A stretch of 39,048 nt of DNA from CAZPAV01 sp964584755 (GCA_964584755.1 CAZPAV010000026.1:1-39048), one strand, 5' to 3'; shown: positions 23,459-31,877, counted from the stretch's first letter. Translations and numbers: made by a program. The notes: a model not told the origin generated them from the letters alone.

Positions 23459-25125
23459 TCCCCGTCCGCCTCCGGGCTCGACCCGGGCGGCGGACCGGGG
23501 CCGGGACCCGCCGGCAGGGTGACGGTGAACGTCGCCCCCTCGCCGGGGGAGCCGGTGGCGGTGATCGTCCCCCCGTGGGCGGTGAGGATGCGGCGGCACA
23601 GGGCGAGGCCGAGTCCCGTGCCCGACGTCTCCGGGTCGAGGCGCTCGAGGGCTTCGAAGATGCGCTCCGCGTGCGCCGGATCGAATCCCCGGCCGGTGTC
23701 GGTGACGGTGACGACGTGCCGGTCGCCGCAGGTGGTCGCCGCCACGACGATGCGCGGCGGACGGTCCTCCGCCCGGTACTTGTGGGCGTTCTCGAGGAGG
23801 TTGGAGAAGACCTGGAGGAGCTGGGAGCGGTCCCCCCGCACGGTGGGGAGCTCCCCCACCTCGAGGAACCCCTCCTCCCGGTACTCCGGGGGGAGGACCC
23901 GGCGGGCCGCCTCGGCGACGACCTCGCCGAGGTCGACCGGCACGAGCTCTTGCTCGGCCCGTCCCGCCCGGGTGTAGGCGAGGAGGTCGGTGATGAGGGT
24001 CTGCTCACGGGCGACGGCCCGCTCGATGCGGGCCAGGTAGTCGCGGCCCCGCTCGCTCAACCCCGTCTCGGTGGCGCCGAGGCGCTCGGCGAAGGCCCGC
24101 ACCTTCCGCAGCGGGGACTGGAGGTCGTGCGCCGCCGCCGAGGTGAACTCCTCGAGGCGGGTGTTGAGGTCGGCGAGGGCGTCGGCACGCCGGCGCAACG
24201 CCTCCTCGAGGTCGCGCCGCTTCGTCAGGTCGAAGAGCGCCGCCGCCACGTAGGAGCGCTCCCGCGTCTCGAGCTTGGCGAGGGACACGAGGACCGGCAC
24301 CCGGGTGCCGTCCTTGCGCACCGCCTCGACGGCGAAGTCCTCCCCGACGCGGAGGGTGCGCTGCGGACTGGCGATGAAGTCGTGCGCCAGCGCGTCGTGG
24401 TTCCGGTCGATGTGGCGGGGGACGAGGCGGTCGATGGGCTCCCCGATCACCTCCGCCGCGGTGTACCCGAGGAGGGCCTCCGCCTCCCGGCTGAAGACGA
24501 CGATGCGCGCCTCCCGGTCGGCGATCACCAGGGGCACCGGACTGGCGGCCAAGGCGGTCAGCAACCCCTCCTCCACCGAGGCGCGGTGCCGGCTCAGGGC
24601 GAGCATGACGAGGATGCCGGTCCCGGCGCCGGGGCTGAAGGCGAGGAAGAGGAGCACGACGTCGCGGGGACCGGTGTGGCGCGACACCGAGAGGAGGAAG
24701 GCGACGAGGAGGTAGGCGGCGAGGCCGGCGAAGAGGCGCCGCCCCCCGGGGAGGAGGAGCGTCGCGGTGGCGAGGACGAGGGCCCCGTAGAGGAAGGCGG
24801 TGTGGAGACCGGCGGTACGGAACATCTCGTGGGGGTCGGCCACGGCGAGAGCGCCGATGACGACGACGAGGCCGGCGACGAAGACGGGCGCGAGCCGCGG
24901 GCGGGGCGGCAGCAGCAGGATCCCGGCGAGTCCCACGACGAGGAAGGCGCCGCCGGCGAGGAACCACCACGGCTCGGCGGTGAGGACGGCCACGACGAGG
25001 CACACCGCACCGTAGGCGAGCCAGCCGATGGTGGCGAAGCGCACCACGACGCGCTCCCGACCCTCGTCCTCGGCGCCGAGGCGGGGGGACGGCCCGGCGA
25101 GCCACTCGACGATGCGCCGCCTCAT
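23440..25125 (-). CDS. Membrane PAS-domain histidine kinase with HDLQ-type phosphoacceptor
   Basis: The kinase has 561 residues. Six hydrophobic helices span about residues 28-178. A PAS domain follows (about 185-305), then a dimerisation helix whose phosphoacceptor is H333 in AAHDLQSPLRK, and the ATPase domain with N box SNLLENAHKYRAE, G1 DTGRGFDP and G2 GTGLGLAL. The HDLQxPLR form of the H box is typical of bacteriophytochrome-like kinases, but the sensor here is a membrane bundle plus PAS. The start ATG overlaps the stop of the upstream EAL gene. The last residues are Pro/Gly-rich and lie over a hairpin. The signal sensed is unknown. Confidence 0.9.
   Translation of the reverse strand: MRRRIVEWLAGPSPRLGAEDEGRERVVVRFATIGWLAYGAVCLVVAVLTAEPWWFLAGGAFLVVGLAGILLLPPRPRLAPVFVAGLVVVIGALAVADPHEMFRTAGLHTAFLYGALVLATATLLLPGGRRLFAGLAAYLLVAFLLSVSRHTGPRDVVLLFLAFSPGAGTGILVMLALSRHRASVEEGLLTALAASPVPLVIADREARIVVFSREAEALLGYTAAEVIGEPIDRLVPRHIDRNHDALAHDFIASPQRTLRVGEDFAVEAVRKDGTRVPVLVSLAKLETRERSYVAAALFDLTKRRDLEEALRRRADALADLNTRLEEFTSAAAHDLQSPLRKVRAFAERLGATETGLSERGRDYLARIERAVAREQTLITDLLAYTRAGRAEQELVPVDLGEVVAEAARRVLPPEYREEGFLEVGELPTVRGDRSQLLQVFSNLLENAHKYRAEDRPPRIVVAATTCGDRHVVTVTDTGRGFDPAHAERIFEALERLDPETSGTGLGLALCRRILTAHGGTITATGSPGEGATFTVTLPAGPGPGPPPGSSPEADGDQTRST
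23460..23500. terminator. Long hairpin just after serA inside the kinase 3' end
   Basis: The outer stem pairs CCCCG-TCCGCC (23460-23470) with GGCGGA-(C)-CGGGG (23489-23500), 11 pairs with one bulged C. The inner stem CCGGG/CCCGG (23472-23476 with 23482-23486) closes a 5-base loop. There is no T-tract. It begins 2 bases after the serA stop and lies in the kinase coding end, so it could end transcription in both directions. Confidence 0.5.
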
Positions 25126-27233
25126 CGGGCGCCCTCCGGAGGCTTCGGGTCGGGCCGCAACCCGAGGAGAGCGGCGGCGTCGGCGGCGGGAAGCGGCGCC
25201 CCGAAGCGGAAACCCTGCCCGTACCGGCACCCCACCGCCCGCAGGTACGCCGCCTGCTCGGCGGTCTCGACGCCCTCGGCGACGAGCTCGAGGCCCAGGT
25301 CGCCGGCGAGGCGCACGATGGTGCGGGCGATCGTCGGCTCGGGGCGGGGACCGATGCCGGCGGTGAAGGTCCGGTCGATCTTGATGCCCGCCACCGGGAG
25401 CCGGTGGAGGTAGCCGAGGGAGGAGTACCCCGTCCCGAAGTCGTCGAGGTACACCCGAATCCCCGCCGCCCGCAGGTCCTCGAGGACGGCGCGAGGCCGG
25501 GAGGAGGCCTCGAGGAGGAGACCCTCGGTGATCTCGACGACGAGGCTCGAGGCGGGGAGGCCGTGGCGGGAGAGGAGTGTGGTCAGCTCCTCGGTGACGC
25601 GGCGCTCGGTGAAGTGCCGGGGGGAGAGGTTGAGGTGGAGGGCGAGGTCCTCCACGCCGGTGTGGCGCCGCCAGGCGGCGAGACGCTCCAGGGCCTGCTC
25701 GGCGACGACGAGGTCGGAGCGGACCGACACGCCCAGCGCCTCGGCGGAGGGGAGGAACTCCGCCGGCTCGAGCACCCGGCGCCGGCTCCCGGGGAGGCGG
25801 ATGAGGGCCTCGAAGGCGACGACCCGACCGTCGGCGAGGTCGACGATGGGTTGGTAGTACACGAGGACGCGCCCCGTCTCGAGCGCCTCGAGGAGGGCGG
25901 AGGCGCCGGCGAGGACCCGGCGCGGACCCCGCCGGTCCCCGGCGTAGGCGACGATCGTCGGCGGACCGGCCGCCTGGGCCTCCTGCATGGCGACCATGGC
26001 CCGGCGCAGCAGCTCGAGGGGGTTCCCCGGCTCCCCGCCCACGGCGTACCCCACCGAGGGGGCGGGGGCGATCGCCGGCGGTCCGGCGACCGGCTCGCCG
26101 AGCGCGGCGACGACACGGCGGGCCGCGGCCGCGACCCCCTCGGAGGGGATCCCCTCGAGGAGGATCCCGAAGGCGGGCCCCTCGAGGCGGCTCACCATGT
26201 CGCCGTCGCGCACCGCGCCCTGGAGGCGGGCGGCGACCTCGGCGAGGAGCCGGTCGGCGGCGTCGTGGCCGCGGGCGCCGACGACGAGATCGTAGGCGCC
26301 GACGTGACAGGCGAGGACCGCGCACGCCGGAGGGTCGTCCGGACCCCGGGCCGCGGCGATCCGGTCGAGTCGCCGGATGAGCGCCCGCCGGTCGGGGAGG
26401 CCGGTGACCGGGTCGAGGGCGGCCGCCACGCCGGGACGCCGCTCCCCGAGGTCCTTCATGGCGGCGGCGAGGCGCAGAGGCCGGCCGTCACGGGTGCGGA
26501 TGGCCTCGCCGTGGGAGCGCACCCACCGGTAGCTCCCGTTTCCGGTGCGCATCCGGTGGTCGATGGCGAAATGGCCGGTCCCGCCCCCGAGGTGGGCGTC
26601 GATGTGGGACCGGACCGTGTCGTGGTCGTCGGGGTGGATCCGCGCGAAGAAGGCCTGCGGCGTGTCGGGGACGTCGTCGGGGTCGAGGTCGAGGAGGCGC
26701 AACCAGCGGGGGGAGTAGCGGGCCACGTCGGTGGCGAGGTCCCACTCCCAGAGGCCCTCGTCCACCTCGCGGGCGAGGAGCTCGTAGCGGGCCTCGCTCT
26801 CCCGCAGCGCCTCGAGGAGCGTGGCGTGCTCGACCGCGTACCGGATCGACCGGTCGAGCAGCTCGGCGGTGAGGCCGTTCTTGTCGAGGTAGTCGGCGGC
26901 CCCGGCGCGCATGGCGAGCAGATCGACGTCGCGTCCACCCCACCCGGTGAGGAGGATCACCGGCGTGGGGACGCCGAGCTCCCGGATCTCCCGCAGCACC
27001 TCGATGCCGTTGCGATCCCCGAGGCGGAAGTCGCAGAGGACCACGTCGAAGGGCCCCGTCCGGAGCAGATCCACCGCGGTCGCCCCGTCCCGCACCCAGG
27101 TCGGCGCGTACCGGCCGTCGGCCTCCGCGAGGAGGGAGCGGACGAGGGCGAAGTCGTCCTCGTCGTCATCGACGACGAGGACCGTCAACGACTCCTCGGA
27201 GCGGTGCGCATCGGTCCGCGTCGGCCCGTGCAT
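25122..27233 (-). CDS. Receiver-PAS-degenerate GGDEF-EAL protein (probable c-di-GMP phosphodiesterase)
   Basis: The protein has 703 residues. The order is an N-terminal receiver domain (about 16-135, phosphoacceptor D68 in LCDFRLGD, lysine in YLDKNG), a PAS fold (about 150-265, LWEWDLATDVARYSPRW), a GGDEF-like domain (about 272-430) and an EAL domain (about 445-695). The cyclase signature is lost: the site reads EGPAF at 351-355. The EAL site looks whole: E475 in FEALIRL, NLSPRHF, EITEG, DDFGTGYSS, IKIDRTF, AEGVET and YGQGF. It should hydrolyse cyclic di-GMP under receiver control. It is coupled to the kinase gene downstream (ATGA). Confidence 0.93.
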   Translation of the reverse strand: MHGPTRTDAHRSEESLTVLVVDDDEDDFALVRSLLAEADGRYAPTWVRDGATAVDLLRTGPFDVVLCDFRLGDRNGIEVLREIRELGVPTPVILLTGWGGRDVDLLAMRAGAADYLDKNGLTAELLDRSIRYAVEHATLLEALRESEARYELLAREVDEGLWEWDLATDVARYSPRWLRLLDLDPDDVPDTPQAFFARIHPDDHDTVRSHIDAHLGGGTGHFAIDHRMRTGNGSYRWVRSHGEAIRTRDGRPLRLAAAMKDLGERRPGVAAALDPVTGLPDRRALIRRLDRIAAARGPDDPPACAVLACHVGAYDLVVGARGHDAADRLLAEVAARLQGAVRDGDMVSRLEGPAFGILLEGIPSEGVAAAARRVVAALGEPVAGPPAIAPAPSVGYAVGGEPGNPLELLRRAMVAMQEAQAAGPPTIVAYAGDRRGPRRVLAGASALLEALETGRVLVYYQPIVDLADGRVVAFEALIRLPGSRRRVLEPAEFLPSAEALGVSVRSDLVVAEQALERLAAWRRHTGVEDLALHLNLSPRHFTERRVTEELTTLLSRHGLPASSLVVEITEGLLLEASSRPRAVLEDLRAAGIRVYLDDFGTGYSSLGYLHRLPVAGIKIDRTFTAGIGPRPEPTIARTIVRLAGDLGLELVAEGVETAEQAAYLRAVGCRYGQGFRFGAPLPAADAAALLGLRPDPKPPEGAR

Positions 27234-27244
27234 GACACCTCACC

Positions 27245-28882
27245 CTACTTCGCGCCGTCGGGGCCGGATCGCGCGACGGCCCGGGGCAGGGTCAGCGCGA
27301 AGACCGAGTCGTCCCCGTCGCGCCGGTAGGCGAGATCGCCCCCCATGGATTCGGCGAGACGCCGGGCCACGGCGAGACCGAGACCCAAGGAGGCGGGGAC
27401 CCCCGCCTCCCCGGGACCGGGGACGAAGGGGGCGAAGGCCCGCTCCCCGAAGCCGTCGGGAAGCCCCGGCCCGTCGTCGCGCACCTCGAGGACGACGGCG
27501 TCCGCCCGGTCGTGGAGGTCGAGGAGGATCCGGCTCCCACCGTGACGCTTCGCGTTCGTCAGGAGGTTGCGGACGATCTGGCGGGTGAGGAAGGGGTCGG
27601 CGTGCGCCCACCGCGGGCCGCCGGTGACGGTGCGCGCCCCGGGCACGAGCCGGGAGGCGGTCTCGGCGGCGAGCGCGGCGAGATCGAAGCGACGGGGACG
27701 CACCCGCAGGCCGTCGCCGTCGAGGCGGGCCGCGGCGAGGAGGTTCTCCACGATCGCCGCCAGCTCCAAGGTCTGCTCGTCGATGAGCCGCAGCAGCCCG
27801 CGGATCTCGTCGGAGTCGAGTCGCTGCGACCCGGCGGCGAGCTCCTCGGCGAGGCCGAGGACCACCGTGAGGGGCGTGCGCAGCTCGTGCGCGATGGAGG
27901 CGATGAAGCGGTCCCGCGCCGCCACCAGCTCCCGCAGCCGCGCCTCCCGCCGCTCCCGCATCCAGAAGGCCCCGACGAGCCGGCCCGCCACGAGGAGGCG
28001 ATCCACGACCGGTCGGGGGAGGGACGCCTCGGGGCCGTCCCCGCGCCGGCCGAAGCCGAGCACGCCCGCCCACTCCTCGCCGACGAGGATGGGGATGGCG
28101 GCGATCCGCAACGGCTCCCCGTCGGGTCCCTCCGTTACCGTCAGCTCGGCCGGATCGCCGGCGGCGAGGCGGAGCCGGGCCTCCCCGGCGGCGGCCCAGT
28201 CGACGCGCAACGGCACGGGGTCCGTCCCGTCCGCCGTCACCGCCAGGAGGCGCTCGCAGCGGAGGCTCCCGTCGCTCCCGTCGACCCGGTCGAGGAGGGC
28301 CACCTCGGCGGAGACGAGACTGCGGAACCGCTCGAGGAGGACGGAGAGGTCGGCGTCGACGTTGCGCAGCAGGGCGTGGCTGCAGTCGGTGAGGATCTCG
28401 GTGAAGGCGAGCTCGCGACGCAGGTCGCCGAGGACGGCGCGGCGCTCCAGGGCGTGGCGGATGGCCCGATCGAGCGTGCTGGGGGAGAGCTCCCCCTTGG
28501 GGAGGTAGTCGGCGGCGCCGGCGGCGATGGCGGCGGCGTCCACCTCGCCGGTCCCCACCCCGGTGAGGAGGATGATGGGGGCGTCGCACCCCGCCGCCGT
28601 CGCCCACCGGACGAACTCCACGCCGTCCCCGCCGGGGATGTGGTAGTCGACGAGGAACACGTCGTGGGCGCCGGCGGCGACGGCGGCGCGGGCCTCGTCC
28701 CAAGAGCGGACGTGATCGACCCGGACCGGTAACGGCACCTCATCGAGGAGGTCACGGACGAGGAACGCGTCGTCCGGGTCGTCCTCGACGATGAGGAGAC
28801 GAACCGGGGCGTCCGGGACACGACGTGGCATCGCAGACGACCGCAGGGCGTCCATCCCGAGGAGCATCGGCCGGAAGGTCAC
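27245..28882 (-). CDS. Hybrid with N-terminal receiver, GAF-like region and histidine kinase
   Basis: The protein of 545 residues has a receiver domain (about 28-145, phosphoacceptor D79 in FLVDYHIPGGDG, lysine in YLPKGEL), a GAF-like region (about 160-305), a dimerisation helix with H332 in SIAHELRTPLTV, and an ATPase domain (RNLLTNAKRHG, DDGPGLPDG, LGLGLAVARRL). No membrane helix is seen, so it is cytoplasmic. The receiver-to-helix linker (ADYL...LDRAIRHALE) is close to that of the neighbouring EAL protein, so the two receivers look paralogous. The start is uncertain: GTG at 28882 or in-frame ATGs at 28867, 28855 or 28831. It lies 11 bases before the EAL gene and 13 after the receiver gene. 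Confidence 0.88.
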   Translation of the reverse strand: MTFRPMLLGMDALRSSAMPRRVPDAPVRLLIVEDDPDDAFLVRDLLDEVPLPVRVDHVRSWDEARAAVAAGAHDVFLVDYHIPGGDGVEFVRWATAAGCDAPIILLTGVGTGEVDAAAIAAGAADYLPKGELSPSTLDRAIRHALERRAVLGDLRRELAFTEILTDCSHALLRNVDADLSVLLERFRSLVSAEVALLDRVDGSDGSLRCERLLAVTADGTDPVPLRVDWAAAGEARLRLAAGDPAELTVTEGPDGEPLRIAAIPILVGEEWAGVLGFGRRGDGPEASLPRPVVDRLLVAGRLVGAFWMRERREARLRELVAARDRFIASIAHELRTPLTVVLGLAEELAAGSQRLDSDEIRGLLRLIDEQTLELAAIVENLLAAARLDGDGLRVRPRRFDLAALAAETASRLVPGARTVTGGPRWAHADPFLTRQIVRNLLTNAKRHGGSRILLDLHDRADAVVLEVRDDGPGLPDGFGERAFAPFVPGPGEAGVPASLGLGLAVARRLAESMGGDLAYRRDGDDSVFALTLPRAVARSGPDGAK

Positions 28883-28895
28883 GGTGCTTGAGCCC

Positions 28896-29345
28896 TCATG
28901 CCTCCGCGAGGTACGGAGGGAGGACGAGCCGGTGCCAGTACGCCACGAGGCTCTCGAGGACGGCGACGAGGCCGGCGAAACCGTCGGGCTTGGCGACGTA
29001 CCCCGCGGCGCCGGCCCGGTACGCGGCGCGCACGTCCTCGGCCCGCAGCGAGTCGGAGAGCATGACCACCGGCCACGACCGGTAGACGTCGTGGGCCTTG
29101 AGGGCCCGCAGGGTGTCGAGACCGGAGCGCCCGCCCATGCGCACGTCGAGGACGATGAGACTCAACTCGTCGGGTTCGGTGCCTCCGCGCGCGGCCGTCA
29201 TCGCGTCGAGGGCGGTGAGGACCTCGTCGCCGCCGGCGACGAGGTGGAGGAGCGGCGCCGGGTCGAGCTGACGTGCCGCCTCGGAGACGAGGACCCGGAA
29301 GTCGGGGTCGTCGTCGGCGAGGAGGACCCGGGCACGGCTCGTCAC
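28896..29345 (-). CDS. Stand-alone response regulator receiver, Rcp1-like
   Basis: This single receiver domain of 149 residues has an acidic pocket at D11-D13, phosphoacceptor D67 in IVLDVRMGG, the switch Ser in VVMLSDS and lysine in YVAKPDG. The C-terminal extension SLVAYWHRLVLPP matches the Rcp1 type of receiver that partners phytochrome-class kinases. It has no output domain, so it would pass phosphate or act by protein contact. It is the first gene of the minus-strand signalling cluster. The GTG start has a GAGG-type ribosome binding site, with a TAGGCT -10 further up (29377-29382). Confidence 0.9.
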   Translation of the reverse strand: MTSRARVLLADDDPDFRVLVSEAARQLDPAPLLHLVAGGDEVLTALDAMTAARGGTEPDELSLIVLDVRMGGRSGLDTLRALKAHDVYRSWPVVMLSDSLRAEDVRAAYRAGAAGYVAKPDGFAGLVAVLESLVAYWHRLVLPPYLAEA

Positions 29346-29376
29346 GACGATCCTCGTTCCTTCGCGGACGCCCGGA

Positions 29377-29382
29377 AGCCTA
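29377..29382 (-). promoter_or_regulatory. -10 box TAGGCT for the signalling cluster
   Basis: On the minus strand TAGGCT lies 31 bases before the GTG at 29345, giving a short leader with a GAGG ribosome binding site. It is the only clear promoter-like box ahead of the four signalling genes. Confidence 0.4.
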
Positions 29383-29409
29383 GCCGGGCGTCCCCTGCGC
29401 CGGGTCCGG

Positions 29410-29859
29410 TCAGCGCAACCAGAGGAGGAGCCACCCGGCGGCGAGCCCGTACCCGCCGGCGAGGACGTCGTCGAGGGTGACCCCCCAGGCGCCGGGGAGC
29501 CGCTCGGCGGCGGCGACCCCGGGGAGGACCTTGAAGATGTCGGCGAGGCGGGCGACGACCACCGCCACCAGCCACGGCCACCCGCTCAGGCCGACGACCG
29601 CCAGGAGCGTCCCGGCCATCTCGTCGATGACGACCCACCCCGGATCGGCGTGCTCCCGGGCGAAGGGACGCGCCGACCACAGCGACGACCCGAAGGCGAC
29701 GAGGAAGACCGCGGCGCCGACCCACCAGGGGCGACCCCACCAGGCGAGGGCGACGACCGCCGCGGCCGCCGCGCCGAACGTGCCGGCCCCCCGGTCCGTC
29801 CCCCAGAGGCGGCGGGCCACGAGCCCGGTCCCGAAGCCCGACGCCACGAAGCGGTGCAT
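29410..29859 (-). CDS. pgpA: Phosphatidylglycerophosphatase A-like protein
   Basis: The 149-residue membrane protein fits the PgpA family. It opens FVASGFGTGLVARRLWGTDRGAGTFG in pattern, has the active-site DEMAG in WVVIDEMAGTLLAVVGL, and ends with GVTLDDVLAGGYG, the second conserved Asp pair. Several hydrophobic helices lie between. The enzyme removes phosphate from phosphatidylglycerol phosphate in phospholipid synthesis. The start at 29859 lies 6 bases after a TATGCT box, so the message should be leaderless. It is divergent from the S9 peptidase gene. Confidence 0.87.
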   Translation of the reverse strand: MHRFVASGFGTGLVARRLWGTDRGAGTFGAAAAAVVALAWWGRPWWVGAAVFLVAFGSSLWSARPFAREHADPGWVVIDEMAGTLLAVVGLSGWPWLVAVVVARLADIFKVLPGVAAAERLPGAWGVTLDDVLAGGYGLAAGWLLLWLR

Positions 29860-29865
29860 GGGAGG

Positions 29866-29871
29866 AGCATA
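29866..29871 (-). promoter_or_regulatory. -10 box TATGCT for leaderless pgpA
   Basis: On the minus strand TATGCT lies 6 bases before the pgpA ATG, with only CCTCCC between. There is no ribosome binding site. Confidence 0.5.
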
Positions 29872-29879
29872 CGGGGACG

Positions 29880-29906
29880 TACAGTGGGCGGCACGCCGAC
29901 CAGGAG
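29880..29906 (+). promoter_or_regulatory. -10 box TACAGT and ribosome binding site for the S9 peptidase gene
   Basis: TACAGT (29880-29885) and AGGAG (29902-29906) precede the GTG at 29912. The box sits only 8 bases from the divergent pgpA box. Confidence 0.45.
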
Positions 29907-29911
29907 CACCC

Positions 29912-31840
29912 GTGCGCCCCGAGCAGCTCGCCGACCTCCGCGTCCCCTCCGACCCGCGACTCCATCCCGACGGCCGGCGGGTCGCCTTCGTCGTCACCCG
30001 CCCCGACCGTGAAGCCGACCGCAACGAGCGCCGGATCTGGCTGTGGGACGGCGAGGCCGCCCGCCCCCTCACCGCCGGCCCCGACGACCACGCCCCCCGC
30101 TGGTCCCCCGACGGGAACCGGCTGGCGTTCCTGCGCCGCGGACCCGACCGGGGAGATCCCGCCCAGGTGGCGATCCTGCCCCTCGCCGGAGGCGAGGCCG
30201 AGACCGTCACCTCCTTCCCGCTGGGGGTGGGCGAGCTCGCCTGGTCGCCGGACGGGGAGGCGATCGCCGTCGTCGCCACCACCTGGAGCGAGGCCTGGGA
30301 GGGGCTCGACGACGCGGAGCGGGCGCGGCGTCCCCGGCGCCTCACCCGCCTCCCGTACCGTGCCGACGGGCGGGGTCCGCTCGACGACCGGCACACCCAC
30401 GTCTGGCTCGTCGACCCGTCTGGCCGCGGCGAGCCCCGCTGCCTCACCCCCGGCGAGTACGACGAGCAGGAGATCGCCTGGTCGCCCGACGGCGCCGAGA
30501 TCGTCTTCCTCGGGGCCCGCCACCCCGGCCGGGGGCTCGACCCGGGCATCCAGGTGTGGTCGGTCCCCGCCGCCGGAGGCGACGCCACCGCGCTCACCGC
30601 GCCGGGACGGTGGAGCACCCCGAGCTTCGACCGGGCCGGGCGCCTCCACGTCGTCGGCCTCCCCGATGTGTGGTCCCACCCCGACGTGCTCCCGCTGTGG
30701 CGCCGCGAGCCGACCGGGGAGTGGACCTGCCTCACCGGAGACGTCGACCGCAACCTCGTCCCCGGATGGCCCGCCACCGCCCCCGCCGGGCCCCGGTGGC
30801 TCGACGACGGCACCGCGTTCTGCACCCTCGAGGACGGCGGCCGGGTCGGCGTCGTCCGGATCCTCCCCGACGGCGGCATCGAGGAGATCGTCGGCGGCGA
30901 GCGGGTCGTCACCGGGGTCGACCCGCGCCGCGACGGCACCGCGGCGGCGTTCGTCGCCTCCACCCCCACCGACCCCGGCGAGCTGTGGTGGTGGGAGAAC
31001 GGCGAGGAGCGGCCCCTCACCGCCCTCCACGCCGCGTTCCGCGCCACGGCCCGGCTCGTCGCGCCGCGGCGATTCACCTTCACCCAGGAGGGGTTCACCA
31101 TCGAGGGGTGGGTGTACCTGCCGCCGGGCGACGAGCAGGTCCCCCTCCTGCTGAACATCCACGGCGGACCCGCCTCCCGGTACGGCTACGGGTTCTTCGA
31201 CGAGTTCCAGGTGTACGTCGAGGCCGGGTACGGGGTGGTCGCCGTCAACCCGCGCGGCTCCAGCGGGTACGGCGCCGCCCACGTGCGCGCCATCGTGGGC
31301 ACCTGGGACGAGGAGCTGCCCCCGGACCTGCGGGACCTCCTCGCCGCGGTCGACGTCGCCCTCGCCCGCTTCCCCCGGCTCGACCCGGCACGTATGGGGG
31401 TCATGGGCGGCTCCTACGGCGGCTTCGCCACGGTGCGGGTCCTCGCCGCCGACGGCCGGTTCCGCTCCGCGGTGGCCGAACGCGGCCTGTACGCCTGGAG
31501 CTCCTTCGTCGCCACCTCCGACATCGGTCCCTGGTTCGGACGGACGTACCTCGAGGTCGACCCCCCCGAGGGGTGGCCCACGCTGTGGACGGCGAGCCCG
31601 CTGGCGTACGCCCACCGGATCACCACGCCGACGCTCGTCATCCACGCCGAGGAGGACCTGCGCTGCCCCGTCGAGCAGGGGGAGCAGCTCTTCGCCCTCC
31701 TCTGGCGACGCGGCGTCGCCACCGAGCTGCTCCGCTTCCCCGGCGAGGGCCACGAGCTGTCCCGCTCCGGCTCACCCCGGCATCGGGAGGAGCGGTTCGC
31801 CGCCATCCTCGAGTGGCACGGCCGGCATCTCGGCCCCTGA
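29912..31840 (+). CDS. S9 family peptidase (acylaminoacyl/dipeptidyl peptidase type)
   Basis: The 642-residue protein has two domains. An N-terminal beta-propeller (about 1-370) has several WSPDG-type strands (PRWSPDGNRLAFL, AWSPDGEAIAVV, AWSPDGAEIVFL). A C-terminal alpha/beta hydrolase domain follows, with NIHGGPASRYG, NPRGSSGYG, catalytic S501 in GGSYGGF, Asp in HAEEDLRCP and His in PGEGHELS. Such enzymes cut short peptides or release N-terminal acylated residues. No signal peptide is seen, so it is probably cytoplasmic. The GTG at 29912 has an AGGAG ribosome binding site; longer frames would run through the divergent pgpA gene. Confidence 0.9.
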   Translation: MRPEQLADLRVPSDPRLHPDGRRVAFVVTRPDREADRNERRIWLWDGEAARPLTAGPDDHAPRWSPDGNRLAFLRRGPDRGDPAQVAILPLAGGEAETVTSFPLGVGELAWSPDGEAIAVVATTWSEAWEGLDDAERARRPRRLTRLPYRADGRGPLDDRHTHVWLVDPSGRGEPRCLTPGEYDEQEIAWSPDGAEIVFLGARHPGRGLDPGIQVWSVPAAGGDATALTAPGRWSTPSFDRAGRLHVVGLPDVWSHPDVLPLWRREPTGEWTCLTGDVDRNLVPGWPATAPAGPRWLDDGTAFCTLEDGGRVGVVRILPDGGIEEIVGGERVVTGVDPRRDGTAAAFVASTPTDPGELWWWENGEERPLTALHAAFRATARLVAPRRFTFTQEGFTIEGWVYLPPGDEQVPLLLNIHGGPASRYGYGFFDEFQVYVEAGYGVVAVNPRGSSGYGAAHVRAIVGTWDEELPPDLRDLLAAVDVALARFPRLDPARMGVMGGSYGGFATVRVLAADGRFRSAVAERGLYAWSSFVATSDIGPWFGRTYLEVDPPEGWPTLWTASPLAYAHRITTPTLVIHAEEDLRCPVEQGEQLFALLWRRGVATELLRFPGEGHELSRSGSPRHREERFAAILEWHGRHLGP

Positions 31841-31856
31841 GCCGGCCCCGGTCGGC
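31841..31856 (+). terminator. Weak hairpin after the S9 peptidase gene
   Basis: GCCGGC (31841-31846) pairs with GTCGGC (31851-31856) around CCCG, with one G-T pair. It follows the stop codon directly. No T-run follows, so support is modest. Confidence 0.3.
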
Positions 31857-31877
31857 GCAGCATCCCATCCGGCGTGC

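Noticed and set aside
20591..23599. A 1002-codon minus-strand open frame opposite the ABC transporter and serA genes
   Set aside because: The composition is repetitive Gly/Asp/Glu/Arg with no family motif, and it runs across three well-supported plus-strand genes.
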